DNA of 64,000 nucleotides from Acanthosepion esculentum (lineage: Eukaryota > Mollusca > Cephalopoda > Sepiida > Sepiidae). Location of the stretch: the NCBI GenBank assembly GCA_964036315.1, contig OZ038478.1:143989557-144053556 (forward strand), in the 5' to 3' direction. The number at the start of each line of letters is the position of its first letter. The first letter of the stretch is position 1. This document shows, piece after piece, positions 1-13,900 of this stretch. The notes under the pieces were generated by a model. That model was not told the origin of the DNA and ran no database searches. It saw nothing but the letters and a program-made list of their open reading frames with translations. The position numbers and the translations under genes were made by a program.

Positions 1-1243
1 CATACTCAGTTCTATAGTCACGGAAAAGGAAAACATTCGAATTCATCTTGGATCGAATACATCTAGGATTGAGGAACCGGGAGCCGAGTTTGAACTGTAG
101 TCGTGTTCATTACAACTCTACTCTCCCTCCCCCACCTATGGGTAAATATTAGGACATACTGAGTTCTATAGTCTCGGGAAAGGAAAACATTCGAATTCAG
201 CTTGGATCGAATGCATCTAGGATTGAGGAACCGGGAGCCGAGTTCGAAGTCTAGTCGTGTTCATTACAACTCTACTCTCCCTCCCCCATCTATGGGTAAA
301 TATTAGGACATACTGAGTTCTATAGACTCGGAAAAGGAAAACATTCGAATTCAGCTTGGATTGAATGCATCTAGGATTGAGGAACCGGGAGCCGAGTTTG
401 AACTCTAGTCGTGTTCATTACAACTCTACTCTCCCTCCCCCATCTATGGGTAAATATTAGGACATACTGAGTTCTATAGTCTCGGGAAAGGAAAACATTC
501 GAATTCAGCTGGGATCGAATGCATCAAGGATTGAGGAACCGGGAGCCGTGTTTGAACTCTAGTCGTGTTCATTACAACTCTACTCTACCTCCCCCATCTA
601 TGGGTAAATATTAGGACATACTGAGTTCTATATTCTCGGAAAAGGAAACATTCGAATTCAGCTTGGATCGAATGCATCTAGGATTGAGGAACCGGGAGCC
701 GAGTTTGAACTCTAGTCGTGTTCATTACAACTCTACTCTCCCTCCCCCATCTATGGGTAAATATTAGGACATACTGAGTTCTATAGTCTCGTTAAAGGAA
801 AACATTCGAATTCAGCTTGGATCGAATGCATCTAGGATTGAGGAACCGGGAGCCGAGTTTGAACTCTAGTCGTGTTCATTACAACTCTACTCTCCCTCCC
901 CCTTCTATGGGTAAATATTAGGACATACTGAGTTCTATAGTCTCGGAAAAGGAAAACATTCGAATTCAGCTTGGATCGAATGCATCTAGGATTGAGGAAC
1001 CGGGAGCCGATTTTGAACTCTAGTCGTGTTCATTACAACTCTACTCTCCCTCCCCCATCTATGGGTAAATATTAGGACATACTGAGTTCTATAGTCTCGG
1101 GAAAGGAAAACATTCGAATTCAGCTTGGATCGAATGCATCAAGGATTGAGGAACCGGGAGCCGTGTTTGAACTCTAGTCGTGTTCATTACAACTCTACTC
1201 TCCCTCCCCCATCTATGGGTAAATATTAGGACATACTGAGTTC
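1..1243 (+). repeat. Irregular satellite block at left edge
   Basis: This block has about eight monomers of the 154-bp satellite with mixed variants. The variant TATAGACTCGG at 321 recurs at 1244, an offset of 923 bp (six monomers less a one-base deletion near 640), so part of it is an incomplete copy of what becomes the 10-monomer HOR to the right. Three neighbouring variants at about 791 (GTTAAAGG), 899 (CCCCTTCTATGG) and 1007 (CCGATTTTGAAC) form a haplotype found again in the 12-monomer HOR near 13.3, 15.1 and 18.8 kb. No gene or foreign sequence is seen. Confidence 0.8.
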
Positions 1244-4200
1244 TATAGACTCGGAAAAGGAAAACATTCGAATTCAGCTTGGATTGAATGCATCTAGGAT
1301 TGAGGAACCGGGAGCCGAGTTTGAACTCTAGTCGTGTTCATTACAACTCTACTCTCCCTCCCCCATCTATGGGTAAATATTAGGACATACTGAGTTCTAT
1401 AGTCTCGGGAAAGGAAAACATTCGAATTCAGCTTGGATCGAATGCATCAAGGATTGAGGAACCGGGAGCCGTGTTTGAACTCTAGTCGTGTTCATTACAA
1501 CTCTACTCTCCCTCCCCCATCTATGGGTAAATATTAGGACATGCTGAGTTCTATAGTCACGGAAAAGGAAAACATTCGAATTCAGCTTGGATCGAATGCA
1601 TCTAGGATTGAGGAACCGGGAGCCGAGTTTGAACTCTAGTCGTGTTCATTACAACTCTACTCTCCCTCCCCCATCTATGGGTAAATATTAGGACATACTG
1701 AGTTCTATAGTCTCGGGAAAGGAAAACATTCGAATTCAGCTTGGATTGAATGCATATAGGATTGAGGAATCGGGAGCCGAGTTTGAACTCTAGTCGTGTT
1801 CATTACAACTCTACTCTCCCTCCCCCATCTATGGGTAAATATTAGGACATACTGAGTTCTATAGTCTCGGAAAAGGAAAACATTCGAATTCAGCTTGGAT
1901 CGAATGCATCTAGGATTGAGGAACCGGGAGCCGAGTTTGAACTCTAGTCGTGTTCATTACAATTCTACTCTCCCTCCCCCATCTATGGGTAAATATTAGG
2001 ACATACTGAGTTCTATAGTCTCGGAAAAGGAAAACATTCGAATTCAGCTTGGATTGAATGCATCTAGGATTGAGGAACCTGGAGCCGAGTTTGAACTCTA
2101 GTCGTGTTCATTACAACTCTACTCTCCCTCCCCCATCTATGGGTAAATATTAGGACATACTGAGTTCAATAGTCTCGGGAAAGGAAAACATTCGAATTCA
2201 GCTTGGATCGAATGCATCTAGGATTGAGGAATCGGGAGCCGAGTTTGAACTCTAGTCGTGTTCATTACAACTCTACTCTCCCTCCCCCATCTATGGGTAA
2301 ATATTAGGACATACTGAGTTCTATAGTCTCGGGAAAGGAAAACATTCGAATTCAGCTTGGATCGAATGCATCTAGGATTGAGGAACCGGGAGCCGAGTTT
2401 GAACTCTAGTCGTGTTCATTACAACTCTACTCTCCCTCCCCCATCTATGGGTAAATATTAGGACATACTGAGTTCTATAGTCTCGGAAAAGGAAAACATT
2501 CGAATTCAGCTTGGATTGAATGCATCTAGGATTGAGGAACCTGGAGCCGAGTTTGAACTCTAGTCGTGTTCATTACAACTCTACTCTCCCTCCTCCATCT
2601 ATGGGTAAATATTAGGACATACTGAGTTCTATAGTCTCGGGAAAGGAAAACATTCGAATTCAGCTTGGATTGAATGCATATAGGATTGAGGAATCGGGAG
2701 CCGAGTTTGAAGTCTAGTCGTGTTCCTTACAACTCTACTCTCCCTCCCCCATCTATGGGTAAATATTAGGACAGACTGAGTTCTATAGACTCGGAAAAGG
2801 AAAACATTCGAATTCAGCTTGGATTGAATGCATCTAGGATTGAGGAACCGGGAGCCGAGTTTGAACTCTAGTCGTGTTCATTACAACTCTACTCTCCCTC
2901 CCCCATCTATGGGTAAATATTAGGACATACTGAGTTCTATAGTCTCGGGAAAGGAAAACATTCGAATTCAGCTTGGATCGAATGCATCAAGGATTGAGGA
3001 ACCGGGAGCCGTGTTTGAACTCTAGTCGTGTTCATTACAACTCTACTCTCCCTCCCCCATCTATGGGTAAATATTAGGACATGCTGAGTTCTATAGTCAC
3101 GGAAAAGGAAAACATTCGAATTCAGCTTGGATCGAATGCATCTAGGATTGAGGAACCGGGAGCCGAGTTTGAACTCTAGTCGTGTTCATTACAACTCTAC
3201 TCTCCCTCCCCCATCTATGGGTAAATATTAGGACATACTGAGTTCTATAGTCTCGGGAAAGGAAAACATTCGAATTCAGCTTGGATTGAATGCATATAGG
3301 ATTGAGGAATCGGGAGCCGAGTTTGAACTCTAGTCGTGTTCATTACAACTCTACTCTCCCTCCCCCATCTATGGGTAAATATTAGGACATACTGAGTTCT
3401 ATAGTCTCGGAAAAGGAAAACATTCGAATTCAGCTTGGATCGAATGCATCTAGGATTGAGGAACCGGGAGCCGAGTTTGAACTCTAGTCGTGTTCATTAC
3501 AACTCTACTCTCCCTCCCCCATCTATGGGTAAATATTAGGACATACTGAGTTCTATAGTCTCGGAAAAGGAAAACATTCGAATTCAGCTTGGATTGAATG
3601 CATCTAGGATTGAGGAACCTGGAGCCGAGTTTGAACTCTAGTCGTGTTCATTACAACTCTACTCTCCCTCCCCCATCTATGGGTAAATATTAGGACATAC
3701 TGAGTTCAATAGTCTCGGGAAAGGAAAACATTCGAATTCAGCTTGGATCGAATGCATCTAGGATTGAGGAATCGGGAGCCGAGTTTGAACTCTAGTCGTG
3801 TTCATTACAACTCTACTCTCCCTCCCCCATCTATGGGTAAATATTAGGACATACTGAGTTCTATAGTCTCGGGAAAGGAAAACATTCGAATTCAGCTTGG
3901 ATCGAATGCATCTAGGATTGAGGAACCGGGAGCCGAGTTTGAACTCTAGTCGTGTTCATTACAACTCTACTCTCCCTCCCCCATCTATGGGTAAATATTA
4001 GGACATACTGAGTTCTATAGTCTCGGAAAAGGAAAACATTCGAATTCAGCTTGGATTGAATGCATCTAGGATTGAGGAACCTGGAGCCGAGTTTGAACTC
4101 TAGTCGTGTTCATTACAACTCTACTCTCCCTCCTCCATCTATGGGTAAATATTAGGACATACTGAGTTCTATAGTCTCGGGAAAGGAAAACATTCGAATT

Positions 4201-5863
4201 CAGCTTGGATTGAATGCATATAGGATTGAGGAATCGGGAGCCGAGTTTGAAGTCTAGTCGTGTTCCTTACAACTCTACTCTCCCTCCCCCATCTATGGGT
4301 AAATATTAGGACAGACTGAGTTCTATAGACTCGGAAAAGGAAAACATTCGAATTCAGCTTGGATTGAATGCATCTAGGATTGAGGAACCGGGAGCCGAGT
4401 TTGAACTCTAGTCGTGTTCATTACAACTCTACTCTCCCTCCCCCATCTATGGGTAAATATTAGGACATACTGAGTTCTATAGTCTCGGGAAAGGAAAACA
4501 TTCGAATTCAGCTTGGATCGAATGCATCAAGGATTGAGGAACCGGGAGCCGTGTTTGAACTCTAGTCGTGTTCATTACAACTCTACTCTCCCTCCCCCAT
4601 CTATGGGTAAATATTAGGACATGCTGAGTTCTATAGTCACGGAAAAGGAAAACATTCGAATTCAGCTTGGATCGAATGCATCTAGGATTGAGGAACCGGG
4701 AGCCGAGTTTGAACTCTAGTCGTGTTCATTACAACTCTACTCTCCCTCCCCCATCTATGGGTAAATATTAGGACATACTGAGTTCTATAGTCTCGGGAAA
4801 GGAAAACATTCGAATTCAGCTTGGATTGAATGCATATAGGATTGAGGAATCGGGAGCCGAGTTTGAACTCTAGTCGTGTTCATTACAACTCTACTCTCCC
4901 TCCCCCATCTATGGGTAAATATTAGGACATACTGAGTTCTATAGTCTCGGAAAAGGAAAACATTCGAATTCAGCTTGGATCGAATGCATCTAGGATTGAG
5001 GAACCGGGAGCCGAGTTTGAACTCTAGTCGTGTTCATTACAACTCTACTCTCCCTCCTCCATCTATGGGTAAATATTAGGACATACTGAGTTCTATAGTC
5101 TCGGAAAAGGAAAACATTCGAATTCAGCTTGGATTGAATACATCTAGGATTGAGGAACCTGGAGCCGAGTTTGAACTCTAGTCGTGTTCATTACAACTCT
5201 ACTCTCCCTCCCCCATCTATGGGTAAATATTAGGACATACTGAGTTCAATAGTCTCGGGAAAGGAAAACATTCGAATTCAGCTTGGATCGAATGCATCTA
5301 GGATTGAGGAATCGGGAGCCGAGTTTGAACTCTAGTCGTGTTCATTACAACTCTACTCTCCCTCCCCCATCTATGGGTAAATATTAGGACATACTGAGTT
5401 CTATAGTCTCGGGAAAGGAAAACATTCGAATTCAGCTTGGATCGAATGCATCTAGGATTGAGGAACCGGGAGCCGAGTTTGAACTCTAGTCGTGTTCATT
5501 ACAACTCTACTCTCCCTCCTCCATCTATGGGTAAATATTAGGACATACTGAGTTCTATAGTCTCGGAAAAGGAAAACATTCGAATTCAGCTTGGATCGAA
5601 TGCATCTAGGATTGAGGAACCGGGAGCCGAGTTTGAACTCTAGTCGTGTTCATTACAACTCTACTCTCCCTCCCCCATCTATGGGTAAATATTAGGACAT
5701 ACTGAGTTCTATAGTCTCGGGAAAGGAAAACATTCGAATTCAGCTTGGATTGAATGCATATAGGATTGAGGAATCGGGAGCCGAGTTTGAACTCTAGTCG
5801 TGTTCATTACAACTCTACTCTCCCTCCCCCATCTATGGGTAAATATTAGGACATACTGAGTTC
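1244..5863 (+). repeat. 10-monomer HOR, 1540 bp, three tandem copies
   Basis: Private variants recur at exactly 1540 bp (10 x 154). TATAGACTCGG lies at 1244, 2784 and 4324; ATGCTGAGTT followed by TCACGG at 1541, 3081 and 4621; TGTTCCTTAC at 2721 and 4261; GAGTTCAATAGTC near 2165, 3705 and 5245. The three units are therefore about 1244-2783, 2784-4323 and 4324-5863. They are nearly identical: the differences I see are single bases, such as CCCTCCTCC against CCCTCCCCC near 5055 and GAATACATC near 5140. The next expected TATAGAC at 5864 is absent, which marks the right end. Unit start points are arbitrary. Confidence 0.9.
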
Positions 5864-8800
5864 TATAGTCTCGGAAAAAAAACACATTCGAATTCAGCTT
5901 GGATCGAATGCATCTAGGATTGAGGAACCGGGAGCCGAGTTTGAACTCTAGTCGTGTTCATTACAACTCTACTCTCCCTCCCCCATCTATGGGTAAATAT
6001 TAGGACATACTGAGTTCTATAGTCTCGGGAAAGGAAAACATTCGAATTCAGCTTGGATTGAATGCATCTAGGATTGAGGAATCGGGAGCTGAGTTTGAAC
6101 TCTAGTCGTGTTCATTACAACTCTACTCTCCCTCCCCCATCTATGGGTAAATATTAGGACATACTGAGTTCTATATTCTCGGAAAAGGAAACATTCGAAT
6201 TCAGCTTGGATCGAATGCATCTAGGATTGAGGAACCGGGAGCCGAGTTTGAACTCTAGTCGTGTTCATTACAACTCTACTCTCCCTCGCCCATCTATGTG
6301 TAAATATTAGGACATACAGAGTTCTATAGTCTCGGAAAAGGAAAACATTCGAATTCAGCTTGGATCGAATGCATCTAGGATTGAGTAACTGGGAGCCGAG
6401 ATTGAACTCTAGTCGTGTTCATTACAACTCTACTCTCCCTCCCCCATCTATGGGTAAATATTAGGACATACTGAGTTCTATAGTCACGGAAAAGGAAAAC
6501 ATTCGAATTCAGCTTGGATCGAATGCATCTAGGATTGAGGAATCGGGAGCCGAGTTTGAACTCTAGTCGTGTTCATTACAACTCTACTCTCCCTCCCCCA
6601 TCTATGGGTAAATATTATGACATACTGAGTTCTATAGTCTCGGAAAAGGAAAACATTCGAATTCAGCTTGGATCGAATGCATCTAAGATTGAGGAACCGG
6701 GAGCCGAGTTTGAACTCTAGTCGTGTCCATTACAACTCTACCCTCCCTCCCCCATCTAAGGGTAAATATTAGGACATACTGAGTTTTATAGTCTCGGAAA
6801 AGGAAAACATTCGAATTCAGCTTGGATCGAATGCATCTAGGCTTGAGGAACCGGGAGCCGAGTTTGAACTCTAGTCGTGTTCATTACAACTCTACTCTCC
6901 CTCCCCCATCTATGGGTAAATATTAGGACATACTGAGTTCTATAGTCTCGGAAAAGGAAAACATTCGAATTCAGCTTGGATCGAATGCATCTAGAATTGA
7001 GGAACCGGGAGCCGAGTTTGAACTCTAGTCGTGTTCATTACAACTCTACTCTCCCTCCCCCATCTATGGGTAAATATTAGGACATACTGAGTTCTATACT
7101 CTCGGGAAAGGAAAAAATTCGAATTCAGCTTGGATTGAATGCATCTACGATTGAGGAATCGGGAGCCGAGTTTGAACTCTAGTCGTGTTCATTACAACTC
7201 TACTCTCCCTCCCCCATCTATGGGTAAATATTAGGACATACTGAGTTCTATATTCTCGGAAAAGGAAACATTCGAATTCAGCTTGGATCGAATGCATCTA
7301 GGATTGAGGAACCGGGAGCCGAGTTTGAACTCTAGTCGTGTTCATTACAACTCTACTCTCCCTCCCCCATCTATGGGTAAATATTAGGACATACTGAGTT
7401 CTATAGTCTCGGAAAAGGAAAACATTCGAATTCAGCTTGGATCGAATGCATCTAGGATTGAGGAACTGGGAGCCGAGTTTGAACTCTAGTCGTGTTCATT
7501 ACAACTCTACTCTCCCTCCCCCATCTATGGGTAAATATTAGGACATACTGAGTTCTATAGTCTCGGAAAAGGAAAACATTCGAATTCAGCTTGGATTGAA
7601 TGCATCTAGGATTGAGGAACCTGGAGCCGAGTTTGAACTCTAGTCGTGTTCATTACAACTCTACTCTCCCTCCCCCATCTATGGGTAAATATTAGGACAT
7701 ACTGAGTTCTATAGTCTCGGAAAAGGAAAACATTCGAATTCAGCTTGGATTGAATGCATCTAGGATTGAGGAACCTGGAGCCGAGTTTGAACTCTAGTCG
7801 TGTTCATTACAACTCTACTCTCCCTCCCCCATCTATGGGTAAATATTAGGACATACTGAGTTCTATAGTATCGGGAAAGGAAAACATTCGAATTCAGCTT
7901 GGATTGAATGCATATAGGATTGAGGAATCGGGAGCCGAGTTTGAACTCTAGTCGTGTTCATTACAACTCTACTCTCCCTCCCCCATCTATGGGTAAATAT
8001 TAGGACATACTGAGTTCTATAGTCTCGGAAAAGGAACACATTCGAATTCAGCTTGGATCGAATGCATCTAGGATTGAGGAACCGGGAGCCGAGTTTGAAC
8101 TCTAGTCGTGTTCATTACAACTCTACTCTCCCTCCCCCATCTATGGGTAAATATTAGGACATACTGAGTTCTATAGTCTCGGAAAAGGAAAACATTCGAA
8201 TTCAGCTTGGATCGAATGCATCTAGAATTGAGGAACCGGGAGCCGAGTTTGAACTCTAGTCGTGTTCATTACAACTCTACTCTCCCTCCCCCATCTATGG
8301 GTAAATATTAGGACATACTGAGTTCTATACTCTCGGGAAAGGAAAACATTCGAATTCAGCTTGGATTGAATGCATCTACGATTGAGGAATCGGGAGCCGA
8401 GTTTGAACTCTAGTCGTGTTCATTACAACTCTACTCTCCCTCCCCCATCTATGGGTAAATATTAGGACATACTGAGTTCTATATTCTCGGAAAAGGAAAC
8501 ATTCGAATTCAGCTTGGATCGAATGCATCTAGGATTGAGGAACCGGGAGCCGAGTTTGAACTCTAGTCGTGTTCATTACAACTCTACTCTCCCTCCCCCA
8601 TCTATGGGTAAATATTAGGACATACTGAGTTCTATAGTCTCGGAAAAGGAAAACATTCGAATTCAGCTTGGATCGAATGCATCTAGGATTGAGGAACCGG
8701 GAGCCGAGTTTGAACTCTAGTCGTGTTCATTACAACTCTACTCTCCCTCCCCCATCTATGGGTAAATATTAGGACATACTGAGTTCTATAGTCTCGGAAA

Positions 8801-10970
8801 AGGAAAACATTCGAATTCAGCTTGGATTGAATGCATCTAGGATTGAGGAACCTGGAGCCGAGTTTGAACTCTAGTCGTGTTCATTACAACTCTACTCTCC
8901 CTCCCCCATCAATGGGTAAATATTAGGACATACTGAGTTCAATAGTCTCGGGAAAGGAAAACATTCGAATTCAGCTTGGATCGAATGCATCTAGGATTGA
9001 GGAATCGGGAGCCGAGTTTGAACTCTAGTCGTGTTCATTACAACTCTACTCTCCCTCCCCATCTATGGGTAAATATTAGGACATACTGTGTTCTATAGTC
9101 TCGGGAAAGGAAAACATTCGAATTAAGCTTGGATCGAATGCATCTAGGATTGAGGAACCGGGAGCCGAGTTTGAACTCTAGTCGTGTTCATTACAACTCT
9201 ACTCTCCCTCCCCCATCTATGGGTAAATATTAGGACATACTGAGTTCTATAGTCTCGGAAAAGGAAAACATTCGAATTCAGCTTGGATTGAATGCATCTA
9301 GGATTGAGGAACCTGGAGCCGAGTTTGAACTCTAGTCGTGTTCATTACAACTCTACTCTCCCTCTCCCATCTATGGGTAAATATTAGGACATACTGAGTT
9401 CTATAGTCTCGGGAAAGGAAAACATTCGAATTCAGCTTGGATTGAATGCATATAGGATTGAGGAATCGGGAGCCGAGTTTGAACTCTAGTCGTGTTCATT
9501 ACAACTCTACTCTCCCTCCCCCATCTATGGGTAAATATTAGGACATACTGAGTTCTATAGTCTCGGAAAAGGAACACATTCGAATTCAGCTTGGATCGAA
9601 TGCATCTAGGATTGAGGAACCGGGAGCCGAGTTTGAACTCTAGTCGTGTTCATTACAACTCTACTCTCCCTCCCCCATCTATGGGTAAATATTAGGACAT
9701 ACTGAGTTCTATAGTCTCGGGAAAGGAAAACATTCGAATTCAGCTTGGATTGAATGCATCTAGGATTGAGGAATCGGGAGCTGAGTTTGAACTCTAGTCG
9801 TGTTCATTACAACTCTACTCTCCCTCCCCCATCTATGGGTAAATATTAGGACATACTGAGTTCTATATTCTCGGAAAAGGAAACATTCGAATTCAGCTTG
9901 GATCGAATGCATCTAGGATTGAGGAACCGGGAGCCGAGTTTGAACTCTAGTCGTGTTCATTACAACTCTACTCTCCCTCGCCCATCTATGTGTAAATATT
10001 AGGACATACAGAGTTCTATAGTCTCGGAAAAGGAAAACATTCGAATTCAGCTTGGATCGAATGCATCTAGGATTGAGTAACCGGGAGCCGAGTTTGAACT
10101 CTAGTCGTGTCCATTACAACTCTACCCTCCCTCCCCCATCTATGGGTAAATATTAGGACATACTGAGTTTTATAGTCTCGGAAAAGGAAAACATTCGAAT
10201 TCAGCTTGGATCGAATGCATCTAGGATTGAGGAACCGGGAGCCGAGTTTGAACTCTAGTCGTGTTCATTACAACTCTACTCTCCCTCCCCCATCTATGGG
10301 TAAATATTAGGACATACTGAGTTCTATACTCTCGGGAAAGGAAAACATTCGAATTCAGCTTGGATTGAATGCATCTACGATTGAGGAATCGGGAGCCGAG
10401 TTTGAACTCTAGTCGTGTTCATTACAACTCTACTCTCCCTCCCCCATCTATGGGTAAATATTAGGACATACTGAGTTCTATATTTTCGGAAAAGGAAACA
10501 TTCGAATTCAGCTTGGATCGAATGCATCTAGGATTGAGGAACCGGGAGCCGAGTTTGAACTCTAGTCGTGTTCATTACAACTCTACTCTCCCTCCCCCAT
10601 CTATGGGTAAATATTAGGACATACTGAGTTCTATAGTCTCGTTAAAGGAAAACATTCGAATTCAGCTTGGATCGAATGCATCTAGGATTGAGGAACCGGG
10701 AGCCGATTTTGAACTCTAGTCGTGTTCATTACAACTCTACTCTCCCTCCCCCATCTATGGGTAAATATTAGGACATACTGAGTTCTATAGTCTCGGAAAA
10801 GGAAAACATTCGAATTCAGCTTGGATTGAATGCATCTAGGATTGAGGAACCTGGAGCAGAGTTTGAACTCTAGTCGTGTTCATTACAACTCTACTCTCCC
10901 TCCCCCATCTATGGGTAAATATTAGGACATACTGAGTTCTATAGTCTCGGAAAAGGAAAACATTCGAATT
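5864..10970 (+). repeat. Mixed block with overlapping 8-, 10- and 24-monomer duplications
   Basis: Three offsets coexist here. CTAGAATTGA at 6991 and 8222 and CTATACTCTCGGG near 7093 and 8324 are 1231 bp apart (eight monomers less one base). CATATAGG at 7911 and 9449 and GGAACACATT near 8034 and 9572 are 1538 bp apart (ten monomers less two bases). TTCAAT at 5245 and 8938, ATCGGGAGCT at 6081 and 9773, and CTCCCTCGCC near 6281 and 9973 are 3692-3693 bp apart (24 monomers less three or four bases). After that last match the offset falls to 3384 (TCGTGTCCAT at 6721 and 10105), so two monomers are missing from the right-hand copy. All material is the same satellite; no other sequence is present. 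Confidence 0.8.
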
Positions 10971-13900
10971 CAGCTTGGTTCGAATGCATCAAGGATTGAG
11001 GAACCGGGAGCCGAGTTTGAACTCTAGTCGTGTTCATTACAAGTCTACTCTCCCTCCCCCAACTATGGGTAAATATTAGGACATACTGAGTTCTATAGTC
11101 ACGGAAAAGGAAAACATTCGAATTCAGCTTGGATCGAATGCATCTAGGATTGAGGAACCGGGAGAAGAGTTTGAACTCTAGTCGTGTTCATTACAACTCT
11201 ACTCTCCCTCCCCCATCTATGGGTAAATATTAGGACATGCTGAGTTCTATAGTCACGGAAAAGGAAAACATTCGAATTCAGCTTGGATCGAATGCATCTA
11301 GGATTGAGGAACCGGGAGCCAAGTTTGAACTCTAGTCGTGTTCATTACAACTCTACTCTCCCTCCTTCATCTATGGGTAAATATTAGGACATACTGAGTT
11401 CTATAGTCTCGGAAAAGGAAAACATTCGAATTCAGCTTGGATTGAATGCATCTAGGATTGAGGAACCGGGAGCCGAGTTTGAACTCTAGTCGTGTTCATT
11501 ACAACCCTACTCTCCATCCCCCATCTATGGGTAAATATTAGGACATACTGAGTTCTATAGTCTCGGAAAAGGAAAACATTCGAATTCAGTTTGGATCGAA
11601 TGCATCTAGGATTGAGGAACAAGGAGCCGAGTTTGAACTCTAGCCGTGTTCATTACAACTCTACTCTCCCTCCCCCATCTATGGGTAAATATTAGGACAT
11701 ACTGAGTTCTATAGTCTCGGAAAAGGAAAACATTCGAATTCAGCTTGGATCGAATGCATCTAGGATTGAGGAACCGGGAGCCGAGTTTGAACTCTAGTCG
11801 TGTTCATTACAACTCTACTCTCCCTCCCCCATCTATGGGTAAATATTAGGACATACTGAGTTCTATAGTCTCGGAAAAGGAAAACATTCGAATTCAGCTT
11901 GGATCGAATGCATCTAGGATTGAGGAACCGGGAGCCGAGTTTGAACTCTAGTCGTGTTCATTACAACTCTACTCTCCCTCCCCCATCTATGGGTAAATAT
12001 TAGGACATACTGAGTTCTATAGTCTCGGATAAGGAAAACATTCGAATTCAGCTTGGATCGAATGCATCTAGGATTGAGGAACCGGGAGCCGAGTTTGAAC
12101 TCTAGTCGTGTTCATTACAACTCTACTCTCCCTCCCCCATCTATGGGTAAATATTAGGACATACTGAGTTCTATAGTCTCGGAAAAGGAAAACATTCGAA
12201 TTCAGCTTGGATCGAATGCATCTAGGATTGAGGAACCGGGAGCCGAGTTTTAACTCTAGTCGTGTTCATTACAACTCTACTCTCCCTCCCCCATCTATGG
12301 GTAAATATTAGGACATACTGAGTTCTATAGTCTCGGATAAGGAAAACATTCGAATTCAGCTTGGATCGAATGCATCTAGGATTGAGGAACCGGGAGCCGA
12401 GTTTGAACTCTAGTCGTGTTCATTACAACTCTACTCTCCCTCCCCCATCTATGGGTAAATATTAGGACATGCTGAGTTCTATAGTCTCGGAAAAGGAAAA
12501 CATTCGAATTCAGCTTGGATCGAATGCATCTAGGATTGAGGAACCGGGAGCCGAGTTTGAATTCTAGTCGTGTTCATTACAAATCTACTCTCCCTCCCCT
12601 ATCTATGGGTAAATATTAGGACATGCTGAGTTCTATAGTCTCGGAAAAGGAAAACATTCGAATTCAGCTTGGATCCAATGCATCTAGGATTGAGGAACCG
12701 GGAGCCGAGTTTGAACTCTAGTCGTGTTCATTACAACTCTACTCTCCCTCCCCCATCTATGGGTAAATATTAGGACATGCTGAGTTCTATAGTCTCGGAA
12801 AAGGAAAACATTCGAATTCAGCTTGGATCGAATGCATCTAGGATTGAGGAACCGGGAGCCGAGTTGAACTCTAGTCGTGTTCATTACAACTCTACTCTCC
12901 CTCCCCCATCTATGGGTAAATATTAGGACATATTGAGTTCTATAGTCTCGGAAAAGGAAAACATTCGAATTCAGCTTGGATCGAATGCATCTAGGATTGA
13001 GGAACCGGGAGCCGAGTTTGAACTCTAGTCGTGTTCATTACAACTCTACTCTCCCTCCCCCATCTATGGGTAAATATTAGGACATATTGAGTTCTATAGT
13101 CTCGGAAAAGGAAAACATTCGAATTCAGCTTGGATCAAATTCATCTAGGATTGAGGAACCGGGAGCCGAGTTGGAACTCTAGTCGTTTTCATTACAACTC
13201 TACTCTCCCTCCCCCATCTATGGGTAAATATTAGGACATACTGAGTTCTATAGTCTCGTTAAAGGAAAACATTCGAATTCAGCTTGGATCGAATGCATCT
13301 AGGATTGAGGAACCGGGAGCCGAGTTTGAACTCTAGTCGTGTTCATTACAACTCTACTCTCCCTCCCCCTTCTATGGGTAAATATTAGGACATACTGAGT
13401 TCTATAGTCTCGGAAAAGGAAAACATTCGAATTCAGCTTGGATCGAATGCATCTAGGATTGAGGAACCGGGAGCCGATTTTGAACTCTAGTCGTGTTCAT
13501 TACAACTCTACTCTCCCTCCCCCATCTATGGGTAAATATTAGGACATACTGAGTTCTATAGTCTCGGAAAAGGAAAACATTCGAATTCAGCTTGGATTGA
13601 ATGCATCTAGGATTGAGGAACCTGGAGCCGAGTTTGAACTCTAGTCGTGTTCATTACAACTCTACTCTCCCTCTCCCATCAATGGGTAAATATTAGGACA
13701 TACTGAGTTCTATAGTCTCGGGAAAGGAAAACATTTGAATTCAGCTTGGATCGAATGCATCTAGGATTGAGGAATCGGGAGCAGGGTTTGAACTCTAGTC
13801 GTGTTCATTACAACTCTACTCTCCCTCCCCCATCTATGGGTAAATATTAGGACATACTGAGTTCTATAGTCTCGGAAAAGGAAAACATTCGAATTCAGCT

